A stretch of DNA of 64,000 nt, taken from positions 1 through 64,000 of the forward strand of contig NZ_JAAKZV010000011.1 in the NCBI RefSeq assembly GCF_011044975.1, given 5' to 3'. Both the position numbers and the translations under genes were made by a program. The notes below the pieces were generated by a model. The model did not search any database. It saw nothing but the letters and a program-made list of their open reading frames with translations, and was not told where the DNA came from. This document shows, one piece after another, positions 6,753 to 15,080 of this stretch. The number at the start of each line of letters is the position of its first letter. Positions within the stretch are counted from its first letter, which is position 1. This stretch comes from Streptomyces coryli. GTDB taxonomy: Bacteria > Actinomycetota > Actinomycetes > Streptomycetales > Streptomycetaceae.

Positions 6753-9155
6753 TCAGACAGCCATGCCTCCCATCTTCCAGACCGTCAAGGACGTGACGGT
6801 GCTGCCCTCGCCGAAGAGCTGCAGGCCGAGCGCGTCCGTGCGGGAGGAGTACGCCCTGGTGGTGATGGAGCGGTGGGCGTTCGCGTACGCCTCGATGATG
6901 GAGCGGTCGACGAACACCTCCAGGGTCAGCTTGCCGTCGGCGAGGGCCAGCGGGCCCTTCTGGATGCCGAGGTCGGGCACGGCGCTGGAGACGTTTCCGG
7001 TCTTGGTCCGGTCCACGCCGAGCTCCTTGGCCGACGTGTCGTAGAAGAGGCGGGTGCGTTCCTCGTCCCCCGGGCTGCGCAGCACGTCGAGGCCGAACTT
7101 CGCGGCGTCGCCCGCTGCCATCGTCAGCTTGATGTGCAGCAGGTCTCCCTTGACGGCGGCGAGCTTGGCGTTCGCGTCCGACAGTGAGGTGGAGCTGTCG
7201 ATGTGCACGAGTGCCGCGCCGTCGTGGAGTTCGGCCACCTCGGCCACGGGCCGGAAGGCGAGGTCGCCGTCGGCCCGCTGGGACAGCACGATCGGGAGTC
7301 CGGCGTTGTGCGCCCACCCGGCGTCGTAGTGGCCCTGCTCGGAGCGGCGGTCCTGGGCGATGGTGAAGACCAGCGAGCGGCCCTTGTCGTCGACCATGCC
7401 GCTCGGGCCGGTGAAGTGCTCGCCGTAGTCGAGCAGCCGCGGCTCGGTGTCGTCGGGGGTCCAGGTGCGGGAGCTGCCGTCCCAGACGCCGACCCAGTAG
7501 AAGGTGAACTTGCTGCTGTACTCGCCTGGGCCGGCGGGGAAGGCGGGATTGACCAGCAGCGCGAAGCGCCGTCGGCCCTGTGCGTCCTCCCCGATCGGCA
7601 GGAAGGTCGGCAGCTCCCACACCTGCCCCGTCTTCGGGTACGTGGCCACGTCGCCGGTCATCAGCGGCCCCTCGTACGTCCAGTCGGTGAGGTTCGTGGA
7701 GGTGTAGAGGAGTGCCGTGCCGCCGAGGTCGGTGCCCGAGGAGGACTGGACGCCGGAGCCCACCAGCTGGAACCAGGTGCCGCCCTCCTTCCAGACGAAC
7801 GGGTCCCGGAAGTCGCCGAAGCGGACCTTGCGGTCGGAGCCGACGTCGAGATCCTCCTGCTGGCTGATCACCAGCTCGGGGTGCATCTTCCAGTGCACGA
7901 AGTCGGAGTCGGCCGGGTCCGCGGGGCGGGCGAGGCCGACCGCCTGGTTGGGCTTGATCGAGTCGTTGCCGGCGGTGAACAGCAGCGCCGGGAGGCCCTT
8001 GTCGTCCAGGGTCGAGGCCCCGGACCAGACGCCGTCGGGAGCCACGCTGTCGGCCGTCGGCGCGAGGGCGACGGGCAGGTCGCGCCAGTGCACCAGGTCC
8101 TCGCTGACCGCGTGTCCCCAGCAGATGTTGTGCCAGTACGGGCCGTGGGAGTTGTGCTGGTAGAAGAGGTGGTACTTGCCGTCGACCTGGATGGGGGCGT
8201 GCGGTTCGTTCATCCAGTGCTCGGGCGCGGTGAAGTGGAAGGCGGGACGGTAGCGGTCGCCTTCGTACCGTGAGCGCTTCATCGCCATGGCGGCCTTGGG
8301 GATCGTGCCGCCGGAGAAGGTCTTCAGGTCCGCCTCGTGCCCGGCCTTGACCTCGGCGCCGCTGAGCGCGCCGCCGTGCAGCTTCAGCTCGTCGATCAGG
8401 CCGTTGAACATGTTGACCTTGAACGTGCCGTTGATGACGACGGGTTGGTTGTGCTGTCCGACGACCAGCGGCACGTCCGCCTTGCTCAGCCGTGCGGACG
8501 ACGGGACGGTCTGCTGGGCGACCGATTCACCGTTGAGGTACAGGGCGATCGCGCCGCCGGCGGGGGCGAAGACGGCGGCGATGTGGGCCCACTCGCCCGC
8601 GGCCAGGGCGGCGGACTTCGGGGCGGTCGCCGTATGCCAGGCGTCTCCCGTGCCGATCTCGAACGACCAGCCGCCGTGCCGGCCGACGCCCAGGCAGAAG
8701 CCGCGCCGGGCGCCCTTGTCCTGCTGGTTGATGATGACGGAGGGCTTGCCCTCGTCGCCCCACTCGAAGGCGCGCGGCGCGACCCAGGCTTCGACGGTGA
8801 GGCCGTCCGTGGGCAGCGTGGTCTCGGCGGCTCCGCGCGCTATCCAGGTGGAGTAGCCGTCGAAGAGCAGCGCGCCGGAGAGGACGCCGTCCGCGTCCCG
8901 CTTCGGGTTCCACAGCGGGTCGCTGTCCGGCTTGTAGACGGCTTTGTTGAAGACGTAGTTGATCGGGTTCGTGGACTGGGTGACCTTCTCCCGCGTGGTC
9001 GCGCCGGCCCCCTCCGGGAAGTCCCAGTGGGCGGCTACGTCCGCGGCGCGCAGCCCGTAAGTGCCGGCCGAGCTCCGGGTGTTCGAGGTGAGCGGTACGA
9101 GCGCGCCGCCGACGGCAGCGGCGGACAGGACGCGGAGGACATTCCTTCGCTTCAT
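6753..9155 (-). CDS. exported LamG-GH32 fructan hydrolase-like enzyme, nucleophile motif WMNEP
   Basis: An 800-residue secreted protein. The N-terminus has a Tat-like signal (KRRNVLRVLS). A LamG/concanavalin-like domain (about residues 93-275) precedes a GH32 five-blade propeller and C-terminal beta-sandwich. The GH32 motifs are FRDP (transition-state stabiliser Asp451) and WELP (acid/base Glu514). The nucleophile motif, normally W-[IM]-N-D-P-N-G, reads WMNEPHA, with Glu317 where the family nucleophile Asp should be. Family members hydrolyse or transfer beta-fructosides such as levan and inulin. This one may be a subfamily variant with different chemistry or product. The start is backed by CAGGAG 6 nt upstream. 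It is divergent from a LacI gene and an importer operon. Confidence 0.88.
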   Translation of the reverse strand: MKRRNVLRVLSAAAVGGALVPLTSNTRSSAGTYGLRAADVAAHWDFPEGAGATTREKVTQSTNPINYVFNKAVYKPDSDPLWNPKRDADGVLSGALLFDGYSTWIARGAAETTLPTDGLTVEAWVAPRAFEWGDEGKPSVIINQQDKGARRGFCLGVGRHGGWSFEIGTGDAWHTATAPKSAALAAGEWAHIAAVFAPAGGAIALYLNGESVAQQTVPSSARLSKADVPLVVGQHNQPVVINGTFKVNMFNGLIDELKLHGGALSGAEVKAGHEADLKTFSGGTIPKAAMAMKRSRYEGDRYRPAFHFTAPEHWMNEPHAPIQVDGKYHLFYQHNSHGPYWHNICWGHAVSEDLVHWRDLPVALAPTADSVAPDGVWSGASTLDDKGLPALLFTAGNDSIKPNQAVGLARPADPADSDFVHWKMHPELVISQQEDLDVGSDRKVRFGDFRDPFVWKEGGTWFQLVGSGVQSSSGTDLGGTALLYTSTNLTDWTYEGPLMTGDVATYPKTGQVWELPTFLPIGEDAQGRRRFALLVNPAFPAGPGEYSSKFTFYWVGVWDGSSRTWTPDDTEPRLLDYGEHFTGPSGMVDDKGRSLVFTIAQDRRSEQGHYDAGWAHNAGLPIVLSQRADGDLAFRPVAEVAELHDGAALVHIDSSTSLSDANAKLAAVKGDLLHIKLTMAAGDAAKFGLDVLRSPGDEERTRLFYDTSAKELGVDRTKTGNVSSAVPDLGIQKGPLALADGKLTLEVFVDRSIIEAYANAHRSITTRAYSSRTDALGLQLFGEGSTVTSLTVWKMGGMAV

Positions 9156-9180
9156 GAGCGGCTCCTGAGTGGACGGTCGT

Positions 9181-9196
9181 GCAAAATCGGTTTAAC
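9181..9196. promoter_or_regulatory. candidate LacI operator near the GH32 promoter
   Basis: GCAAAATCGGTTTAAC lies 26 bp upstream of the GH32 start at 9155. Its inverted partner GCTAATCCGATTTAAC is at 9334-9349, and the two share the AAATCGG core. It is an imperfect palindrome with a central CG, fitting the adjacent LacI regulator. Confidence 0.45.
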
Positions 9197-9232
9197 TCTG
9201 CGGACGGCACGCATCGTTCGACCCGTCGAGCT

Positions 9233-9253
9233 GCTAACGCAAGAGCTAACGCA
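9233..9253. repeat. tandem GCTAACGCA repeat in a divergent promoter region
   Basis: GCTAACGCA occurs at 9233-9241 and again at 9245-9253, a 12-bp period, midway between the divergent GH32 and LacI genes. It could be a regulator half-site pair or a promoter element. I cannot assign it. Confidence 0.4.
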
Positions 9254-9333
9254 CAGCTGGTTACGTAAGCGTGTCGAAGTATGTCCGGGGCGTTGACACG
9301 ACGTGGCGCGCGCAGCATCCTCGTCTCGCACTT

Positions 9334-9349
9334 GCTAATCCGATTTAAC
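9334..9349. promoter_or_regulatory. candidate LacI operator upstream of the lacI gene
   Basis: GCTAATCCGATTTAAC is the inverted relative of the element at 9181-9196. It ends just before the GGAGG site of the LacI gene at 9366, so it could serve autoregulation. Confidence 0.45.
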
Positions 9350-9365
9350 GGAGGTCGAGCAGCCG

Positions 9366-10403
9366 ATGCCCGCGAACCGCGTGACCATGGCCGACGTCGC
9401 CCGCCGCGCGGGGGTGTCCCCGACCACCGCGTCCTTCGCGCTGTCCGGCCGTACCGACATGCGGATCTCGGACGCGGCCCGTAACAAGGTCCTGGAGGCG
9501 GCGGCCGAGCTGGGCTACCGGCCCAACGCCACGGCGCGCAGCCTGCGTACGAAGTCCAGCCAGACCATCGGCTTCGTCTCCGACGCCATCACCACGACGC
9601 CCTTCGCGGGCGAGGTGATCCGCGGGGCGCTGGAGGCGGCGCGGGCGAAGGAGCACCTGCTCTTCATCACGGAGACGGGCGGCGACCGGGCGGTGGAGTC
9701 CGGCCTCGTCAACGGCCTGCTGGACCGGCAGGTAGACGCGGTGATCTATGCCGCGATGTACACCCACTACGTCACCCCTCCCCCGGAGTTGCACGGCCGC
9801 CGCGTCGTGCTGCTCAACTGCCTGGCCCCCGGCTTCGACGCGCCGTCGGTGATCCCGGACGAGATCGAGGCCGGCCGGACCGCCGGACGCGCGCTGCTGG
9901 CCGCGGGGCACACCGACGGGATCTGGGCCATCGGCGGCCATCAGGCGGTCCCCGCCACTCCGGACGGCATCTTCGCCGGGATCGAGCGCATGCGCGGGCT
10001 GCAGGAAGTCTTCCGGGACGCGGGGGCCCGGCTCAACGGCGTGGCCGAATGCGACTGGAACACCGAGGACGGCTACCGGGAAGTGGGCCGGCTGCTCGCC
10101 GAGGGCCACCGGCCGCGCGCGCTGGTGTGCTCCACCGACCGGGTGTCCTTCGGCGCCTACCAGGCGCTCGCCGAGGCCGGACTGTCCGTCCCGCGGGACG
10201 TCTCCATCGTGTCCTTCGACGACCAGGACATCGCCGGCTGGCTCAAGCCCGCCCTCACCACGGTCGCCCTGCCCCACCACGAACTCGGCCGCCGGGCCGT
10301 CGAGCTGATCCTCGAGGACGGCCCGCTGAGCGCGTCGAGCCACCGCGTGCCCATGCCGCTGCGGGAACGCGACTCCATCGGGCCTGCCCGGCCCGCGAAC
10401 TGA
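9366..10403 (+). CDS. LacI-family regulator of the GH32/CUT1 locus
   Basis: A 345-residue LacI/GalR protein. The helix-turn-helix (MADVARRAGVSPTTASFALSG, around residues 9-29) is followed by an effector-binding domain ending in SFDDQDIAGWLKPALTTV. The ATG is preceded by GGAGG at 9350-9354. It is divergent from the exported GH32 (9155) and upstream of a CUT1 importer and a cytoplasmic GH32. Candidate operators occur at both ends of the intergenic region, so it most likely represses this fructoside locus. A stable hairpin separates it from the next gene. Confidence 0.92.
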   Translation: MPANRVTMADVARRAGVSPTTASFALSGRTDMRISDAARNKVLEAAAELGYRPNATARSLRTKSSQTIGFVSDAITTTPFAGEVIRGALEAARAKEHLLFITETGGDRAVESGLVNGLLDRQVDAVIYAAMYTHYVTPPPELHGRRVVLLNCLAPGFDAPSVIPDEIEAGRTAGRALLAAGHTDGIWAIGGHQAVPATPDGIFAGIERMRGLQEVFRDAGARLNGVAECDWNTEDGYREVGRLLAEGHRPRALVCSTDRVSFGAYQALAEAGLSVPRDVSIVSFDDQDIAGWLKPALTTVALPHHELGRRAVELILEDGPLSASSHRVPMPLRERDSIGPARPAN

Positions 10404-10416
10404 TACCTGCACATCC

Positions 10417-10446
10417 GGTGGGGCCGGGCTGCCACCCGGCCCCACC
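10417..10446 (+). terminator. hairpin between lacI and the binding-protein gene
   Basis: GGTGGGGCCGGG (10417-10428) and CCCGGCCCCACC (10435-10446) form a perfect 12-bp stem with a 6-nt loop, 14 bp after the lacI stop. There is no U-tract. It may terminate or attenuate readthrough into the importer operon or protect its 5' end. Confidence 0.6.
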
Positions 10447-10487
10447 GCAGTCCATCCGGCTCTCACTCACAGAACGGACGAACCTCA

Positions 10488-11816
10488 ATGCGCAGAACCA
10501 TCGTAGTCGCGGCCTGCGCCGCCCTGGGACTGACGGCCGGCGGTTGCTCGGGAGCGGGCGACACCGCCGCCTCGGGCGGCTCGTCCTGCGACGGGAAGAT
10601 CGACGGAAAGCGGACGATCAGCACCTTCTATCACGGCGGAGGAGCCGAGAAGAAGACGTTCCTGAAGGTGGTCGACTCCTTCAACAAGAGCCAGGACAAG
10701 GTCACCGTCAAGGTGCAGAGCGTCCCCGAGGGCACGTACAACGACGCCGTGCAGGCCGCCTCCGCCTCGGACAAGCTGCCGGACGTCCTCGACTTCGACG
10801 GGCCCAACCTCTACAACTACGCCTGGAATCAGGACCTGATACCGCTCGACGACTGCCTGAAGGCGAAGACCCGCAAGGACCTGCTGCCCTCGATCGTCCA
10901 GCAGGGCACGTACCAGAAGAAGCTGTACGGGGTCGGCGCCTTCGACTCCGGCGTCGTCCTGTACGCGTACAAGTCCGCCCTCGAGAAGGCCGGCGCCCGC
11001 ATCCCGAAGGGGGTCGACGACGCCTGGACCGCCGCCGAGTTCACCGACATTCTCGGCAAGCTGCAGAAGGCGGGCTACGACCGGCCGCTCGACCCGCACA
11101 TGTGGTACGGGCGCCAGGGCGAGTGGTTCTCGTACGCCTTCAGCCCCATCGTCCAGTCCGCGGGCGGCGATCTGATCGACCGCGACGGCTACCGGACGGC
11201 GGCGGGGGCGCTGGACAAGCCCGAGGTCGTCAAGGCGATGAAGATCTTCCAGTCCTGGTACACGAAGAAGTACGTGAACACCGAGGCCCAGGACGACACC
11301 CCGTTCCTGAAGAAGACCAGCCCGATCGCCTGGAACGGCATGTGGGCGTACAAGAACGGCTACAAGAAGGCGGCCGGCGACGACCTCGCGGTCATCCCGC
11401 TGCCCGACTTCGGCACCGGGTCGAAGACGGGCATGGGGTCCTGGCAGTTCGGCATCACGCGGAAGGCCGAGGACCCGGACGCGGCCGCGGCATTCCTCGA
11501 GTACCTGCTCACCAAGAAGAGCCTGCTGAGCATGTACGGGGCCGTGGGCGCCCCGCCGTCGACCACGGAGGCGCTCGAGGACACCGACATCTACGCCCCC
11601 GGCGGCCCGATGAGCCTGGTGACCGACAGCCTCAACAAGGCACCCGAGGTAGCGGTGCCGCGTCCGCAGACCCCGGCGTATCCCACGATCACGCAGGCGT
11701 TCTCGCAGGCCGTGGACGACATCAGCCAGGGCAAGGACGTGTCCGGCGCCCTGAAGAAGGCGGTCGACACGATCGACCAGGACATCAAGGACAACGACGG
11801 CTACCCCGTCAAGTGA
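10488..11816 (+). CDS. CUT1 ABC sugar-binding lipoprotein
   Basis: A 442-residue family-1 solute-binding lipoprotein. The signal peptide ends in a TAGGC lipobox (Cys20). The mature chain shows typical features (ISTFYHGGGAEKKTFLKVVDSF near the start, SPIAWNGMWAYKNG later). It heads an operon of two permeases and a cytoplasmic GH32. The predicted ligand is therefore a fructo-oligosaccharide, fructose disaccharide or sucrose-like sugar released by the exported enzyme encoded divergently. No ATPase gene accompanies it. The ligand assignment is inferred from context. Confidence 0.92.
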   Translation: MRRTIVVAACAALGLTAGGCSGAGDTAASGGSSCDGKIDGKRTISTFYHGGGAEKKTFLKVVDSFNKSQDKVTVKVQSVPEGTYNDAVQAASASDKLPDVLDFDGPNLYNYAWNQDLIPLDDCLKAKTRKDLLPSIVQQGTYQKKLYGVGAFDSGVVLYAYKSALEKAGARIPKGVDDAWTAAEFTDILGKLQKAGYDRPLDPHMWYGRQGEWFSYAFSPIVQSAGGDLIDRDGYRTAAGALDKPEVVKAMKIFQSWYTKKYVNTEAQDDTPFLKKTSPIAWNGMWAYKNGYKKAAGDDLAVIPLPDFGTGSKTGMGSWQFGITRKAEDPDAAAAFLEYLLTKKSLLSMYGAVGAPPSTTEALEDTDIYAPGGPMSLVTDSLNKAPEVAVPRPQTPAYPTITQAFSQAVDDISQGKDVSGALKKAVDTIDQDIKDNDGYPVK

Positions 11817-11827
11817 GGCCGGCTGCC

Positions 11828-12741
11828 ATGTCCCGTACCACTCTCGCCAGGGCCGGCGGCGGCCGGGGACGTGCCGCCGCGGTCCTGTTCTCCGCCCCGG
11901 CCGTCGCTCTGCTGGCCGTCTTCCTGATCTTCCCGTTCGTCTTCGCGGTCGTTCTGTCGTTCACCAACCAGCGGCTGTCCTCGCCGCTTCCGGTGGAGTT
12001 CACCGGCCTGGAGACTATCAGCGCATCTTCACCGACGCGCAGTTCTGGCGCTCGTTCGGCAACAACGCGCTCTTCGCGGCCATCGTCGTGCCCGTACAGA
12101 CGGGCGCCGCCCTCGCGCTCGCCGTCCTGGTCAACCGGCGGCTGCGGGGCCGGCTGTTCTTCCGTACGGTCTACTTCCTGCCCACCGTGACGGTGATGGC
12201 CGTCGCCTCGGTCGTGTGGAAGGTGCTGCTGCTCCCCGACTCCGGCCTCGTCAACGGGGTGCTGGGCACGCTGACCCTGGGACATCTGCAGCCCGGCTGG
12301 CTGTCCAGCACGAGCTGGGCCATGCCCGCGATCGTGCTGACCTCGGTCTGGCAGGGCGTCGGCTTCCAGATGGTGATCTTCCTCGCCGGCCTCCAGGCCA
12401 TCCCCGCTTCGCTGTACGAGGCGGCGCGGGTCGACGGGGCGGGCGCCTGGCAGCAGTTCCGCCATGTCACGCTGCCGGGGCTGCGCAACACCATGGTGTT
12501 CGTTATCAATGTGACCGCGATCTTCGCCTTCCGGCTCTTCGATCAGGTCTACATGATGCCGCAGTTCCCGGGCGGGCCTCAGGACTCCACCCGCACGATG
12601 ATGCTGCAGCTGCTGCAGACCGGATACACCCGGCGCATGATCGGCCAGGCCTCTGCCATCGCCGTCGTCTTCTTCCTGTTCGTACTCGCCGTCACGCTCA
12701 TCCAGCGCCGGCTCGGCCGTGAGGAGCGCGCCGTCCGATGA
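11828..12741 (+). pseudogene. CUT1 ABC permease with a one-base deletion (frameshifted)
   Basis: The 5' part starts at the ATG at 11828 and reads a normal permease N-terminus up to VEFTGLE (GAG at 12011-12013). The family continues ENYxRIF. Here the in-frame codons become ISASSP, while YQRIFTDAQFWRSFGNN reads in the next frame from TAT at 12016. Only two bases (AC) separate GAG and TAT where an Asn codon (AAC) is expected, so one base is missing at about 12014. Restoring it gives a 304-residue permease with its EAA motif (EAARVDGAGAWQQFRHVTLPGL), overlapping the next permease by ATGA. It is either a true inactivating mutation or a sequencing/assembly error. Confidence 0.85.
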
Positions 12742-13574
12742 CCCAGCGTCGTATCCACAACCTTCCGCTGCACTACGCCGTCTCCGGACTCATCGCGCTG
12801 GTGATGCTGATCCCGCTGGTCTTCATGTTCGTCGGCGCGCTCAAACCCAACGCCGACGTCCTGGGCGACGGCGGCAGCTGGCGCGCCCTGATCCCGCTGG
12901 ACCCGACGCTCGACAACTTCACCAGCGCCTGGGAGCGATCCAACTTCGGCCGCCTGCTGCTCAATTCCCTGGTGGTGTGCGGCGCCACGGTCGGCCTCGG
13001 CCTCGTCGTCAACAGCATGTTCGGCTACGCGCTGGCCAGGCTGCGCTGGACCGGCCGGAACGTGGTGCTGGCGATCGTCGTCGCGCTCATCATCATCCCG
13101 TTCGAGGCGCTCACCATCCCGCTGCTGCTGATGATGACGGAGCTGGGCTGGCTGGACAGCTACCAGGCGCAGATCGTGCCCTTCATCGCCAACCCTTTCT
13201 TCATCTACCTCTTCTACTCGTTCTTCCTCGGGATGCCCCGCGAGCTGGAGGAGGCCGCACGGGTGGACGGGGCCGGAGCCTGGCGCACCTTCCGCAGCAT
13301 CATCGTGCCGCTGTCGAAGCCCGCGTACGCGTCGGTGGCGATCCTCAGCTTTCTGATGACCTGGGGCCAACTGCTGTGGCCGGTCATGGTCACCAGGAGC
13401 GAGAGCGTACGGCCGCTGCCGGTGGGCATGTCCGTCTTCCAGACGCTGCCACCTCTGCAATGGGGGGACATCATGGCCTTCGCCGCGATGATGACCGTCC
13501 CGACCCTCGTGGTGTTCCTGATCTTCCAGCGCGCGTTCGTGCAGGGTGTGGCGGCACAGGCGGTCAAGGAGTGA
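12738..13574 (+). CDS. CUT1 ABC sugar permease (MalG-like)
   Basis: A 278-residue permease with six predicted membrane segments and an EAA loop (EEAARVDGAGAWRTFRSIIVP) near residues 172-192. Its ATG overlaps the stop of the frameshifted partner (ATGA), and its stop overlaps the GTG start of the GH32 gene (GTGA), so translation is coupled along the operon. Import through this system depends on the partner permease, whose reading frame is interrupted. Confidence 0.93.
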   Translation: MTQRRIHNLPLHYAVSGLIALVMLIPLVFMFVGALKPNADVLGDGGSWRALIPLDPTLDNFTSAWERSNFGRLLLNSLVVCGATVGLGLVVNSMFGYALARLRWTGRNVVLAIVVALIIIPFEALTIPLLLMMTELGWLDSYQAQIVPFIANPFFIYLFYSFFLGMPRELEEAARVDGAGAWRTFRSIIVPLSKPAYASVAILSFLMTWGQLLWPVMVTRSESVRPLPVGMSVFQTLPPLQWGDIMAFAAMMTVPTLVVFLIFQRAFVQGVAAQAVKE

Positions 13575-15019
13575 CCGACGACCGTATCCGGGACCCGCAC
13601 CTTCCCGAGGTGCACCTGAGGCCGCCGGCCAACTGGATCAACGACCCCAACGGGCTGGTCCACCACGATGGCTGGTACCACGTCTTCTTCCAGCACAATC
13701 CGCAGGCGCCCACCCACGACCGCGTCCACTGGGGCCACTACCGCAGCCGGGACCTGTTGCGCTGGGAGCCGCAGCCAATCGCGCTCGCGCCCGAGCTCGG
13801 ACGGCCCGACGAGGACGGCTGCTTCTCCGGGAACGCCGTCTCGCACAACGGCAGGATCACCGCCTTCTATTCGGCTCACCGCGTCGGCCGTCCCTGGCAG
13901 CCGGTGGCCGCGGCCGATTCCGGTCCGGACGGGAGCACGTTCGTCAAGCGCCCCGGACTCGTGGTCCCGGACCCGCCGGCGGGAGTGACGACGTTCCGCG
14001 ATCCGTACGTATGGCGGGACGGCGACCGCTGGCGGATGCTCGTCGGAGCCGGCTACGCCGACGGTGACGGTGCCGCACTGGCGTACAGCTCACCGGACCT
14101 CGCCGACTGGGCCTTCGACGGCCCCCTCCACCGCCGGGCGGACCCGGCCCCTGACGGCTCCGCACTCCGCACGGGGGAAGCCTGGGAGTGCCCCCAGCTG
14201 GCCGTCTACGACGACGGCCGGGCCCTGTTGCTCACCAGCGCCTGGTACCAGCGCACGGGCCCGTCGCACGTCGTGGCCTGGGCCGGCCAACGGGACGGCG
14301 AGGGCTTCCGGTTCGGGGCCACGAGCCGTTTCGATTACGGACCCGACTTCTACGCCGCCGCCCTGATGCCTGCCCCCGGCGGGCGATGGCTGCTGTGGGG
14401 CTGGTCCTGGGAGGCGCGGGAGGAATCGTGCGCGAAGGAGGCCGGCTGGGCCGGGGTCCTGACCGTCCCCCGGGAAGTCACCCTGCGCCCCGACGGAAGC
14501 CCGCACCAGGCGCCGGCCCGCGAGCTCGACGGCCTGCGCACGCGCACGTGGCAGCGGGCCATGCGAGCACAGCCAGGGGCCGAATCCGTACTCGGCAGCA
14601 TCAGCTCCGCGGCCGACATCCGCGTCCGCCTCGGCTTCGGCCGGGACCCGGCCTGGGGGCTGCGGATCATGTGCGGGGAGGGCGGCGCCGGGGACCTCGA
14701 TTTCCTGGATCTGGAGATCGGCGACGGCTCGTTGACCGTCGACCGCGGGCACGCCTCCACCGATGCGCGCGCCCACGTGGGCGCGTATCGGATGCCGCTG
14801 CCCGAACTCGCCCCGGGAGCGGAGCTCGAGCTGCGGATCATCCTGGACCACTCGATCGCGGAGATCTTCAGTGGCACCGGTGAGGCGCTGACGCTCCGCT
14901 TCTATCCAGCGCGGTCGGATACGTGGACCGTAGTGTCGCGGGGCCTCGCGAGTGACGCGGTCGAGGTGACCGTGACAGCGCACGGGCTGCGTACGCCCGG
15001 CGCCGCCGCTCCCGCGTAA
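13571..15019 (+). CDS. cytoplasmic GH32 beta-fructosidase
   Basis: A 482-residue GH32 enzyme without a signal peptide. All three catalytic motifs are intact: WINDPNG (nucleophile Asp25), FRDP (Asp144) and WECP (acid/base Glu206). It would hydrolyse imported beta-fructosides, such as sucrose, levanbiose or short oligofructose, to fructose. The GTG start overlaps the permease stop by 4 bp, which fixes the start and shows the gene belongs to the importer operon. A longer upstream reading frame is only a shadow of the permease. A large palindrome follows the stop. Confidence 0.92.
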   Translation: MTDDRIRDPHLPEVHLRPPANWINDPNGLVHHDGWYHVFFQHNPQAPTHDRVHWGHYRSRDLLRWEPQPIALAPELGRPDEDGCFSGNAVSHNGRITAFYSAHRVGRPWQPVAAADSGPDGSTFVKRPGLVVPDPPAGVTTFRDPYVWRDGDRWRMLVGAGYADGDGAALAYSSPDLADWAFDGPLHRRADPAPDGSALRTGEAWECPQLAVYDDGRALLLTSAWYQRTGPSHVVAWAGQRDGEGFRFGATSRFDYGPDFYAAALMPAPGGRWLLWGWSWEAREESCAKEAGWAGVLTVPREVTLRPDGSPHQAPARELDGLRTRTWQRAMRAQPGAESVLGSISSAADIRVRLGFGRDPAWGLRIMCGEGGAGDLDFLDLEIGDGSLTVDRGHASTDARAHVGAYRMPLPELAPGAELELRIILDHSIAEIFSGTGEALTLRFYPARSDTWTVVSRGLASDAVEVTVTAHGLRTPGAAAPA

Positions 15020-15022
15020 GGC

Positions 15023-15068
15023 CGCGCGAACTGCCCCTGCGCTCGCGAGCGCAGGGGCAGTTCGCGCG
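15023..15068. terminator. 46-bp perfect palindrome, bidirectional terminator
   Basis: Positions 15023-15045 are exactly complementary to 15046-15068 (23-bp arms, core GCGCTCGCGAGCGC). It fills the 61-bp gap between the convergent GH32 and fructokinase genes. There is no T-tract on either side, as is common for high-GC terminators. It would serve both transcripts. Confidence 0.85.
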
Positions 15069-15080
15069 CCGCGCCGTACC

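Noticed and set aside
12719-13570. Upstream extension of the cytoplasmic GH32 over the permease
   Set aside because: The segment is the permease in a wrong frame; the GTG at 13571 overlapping the permease stop is the real start.
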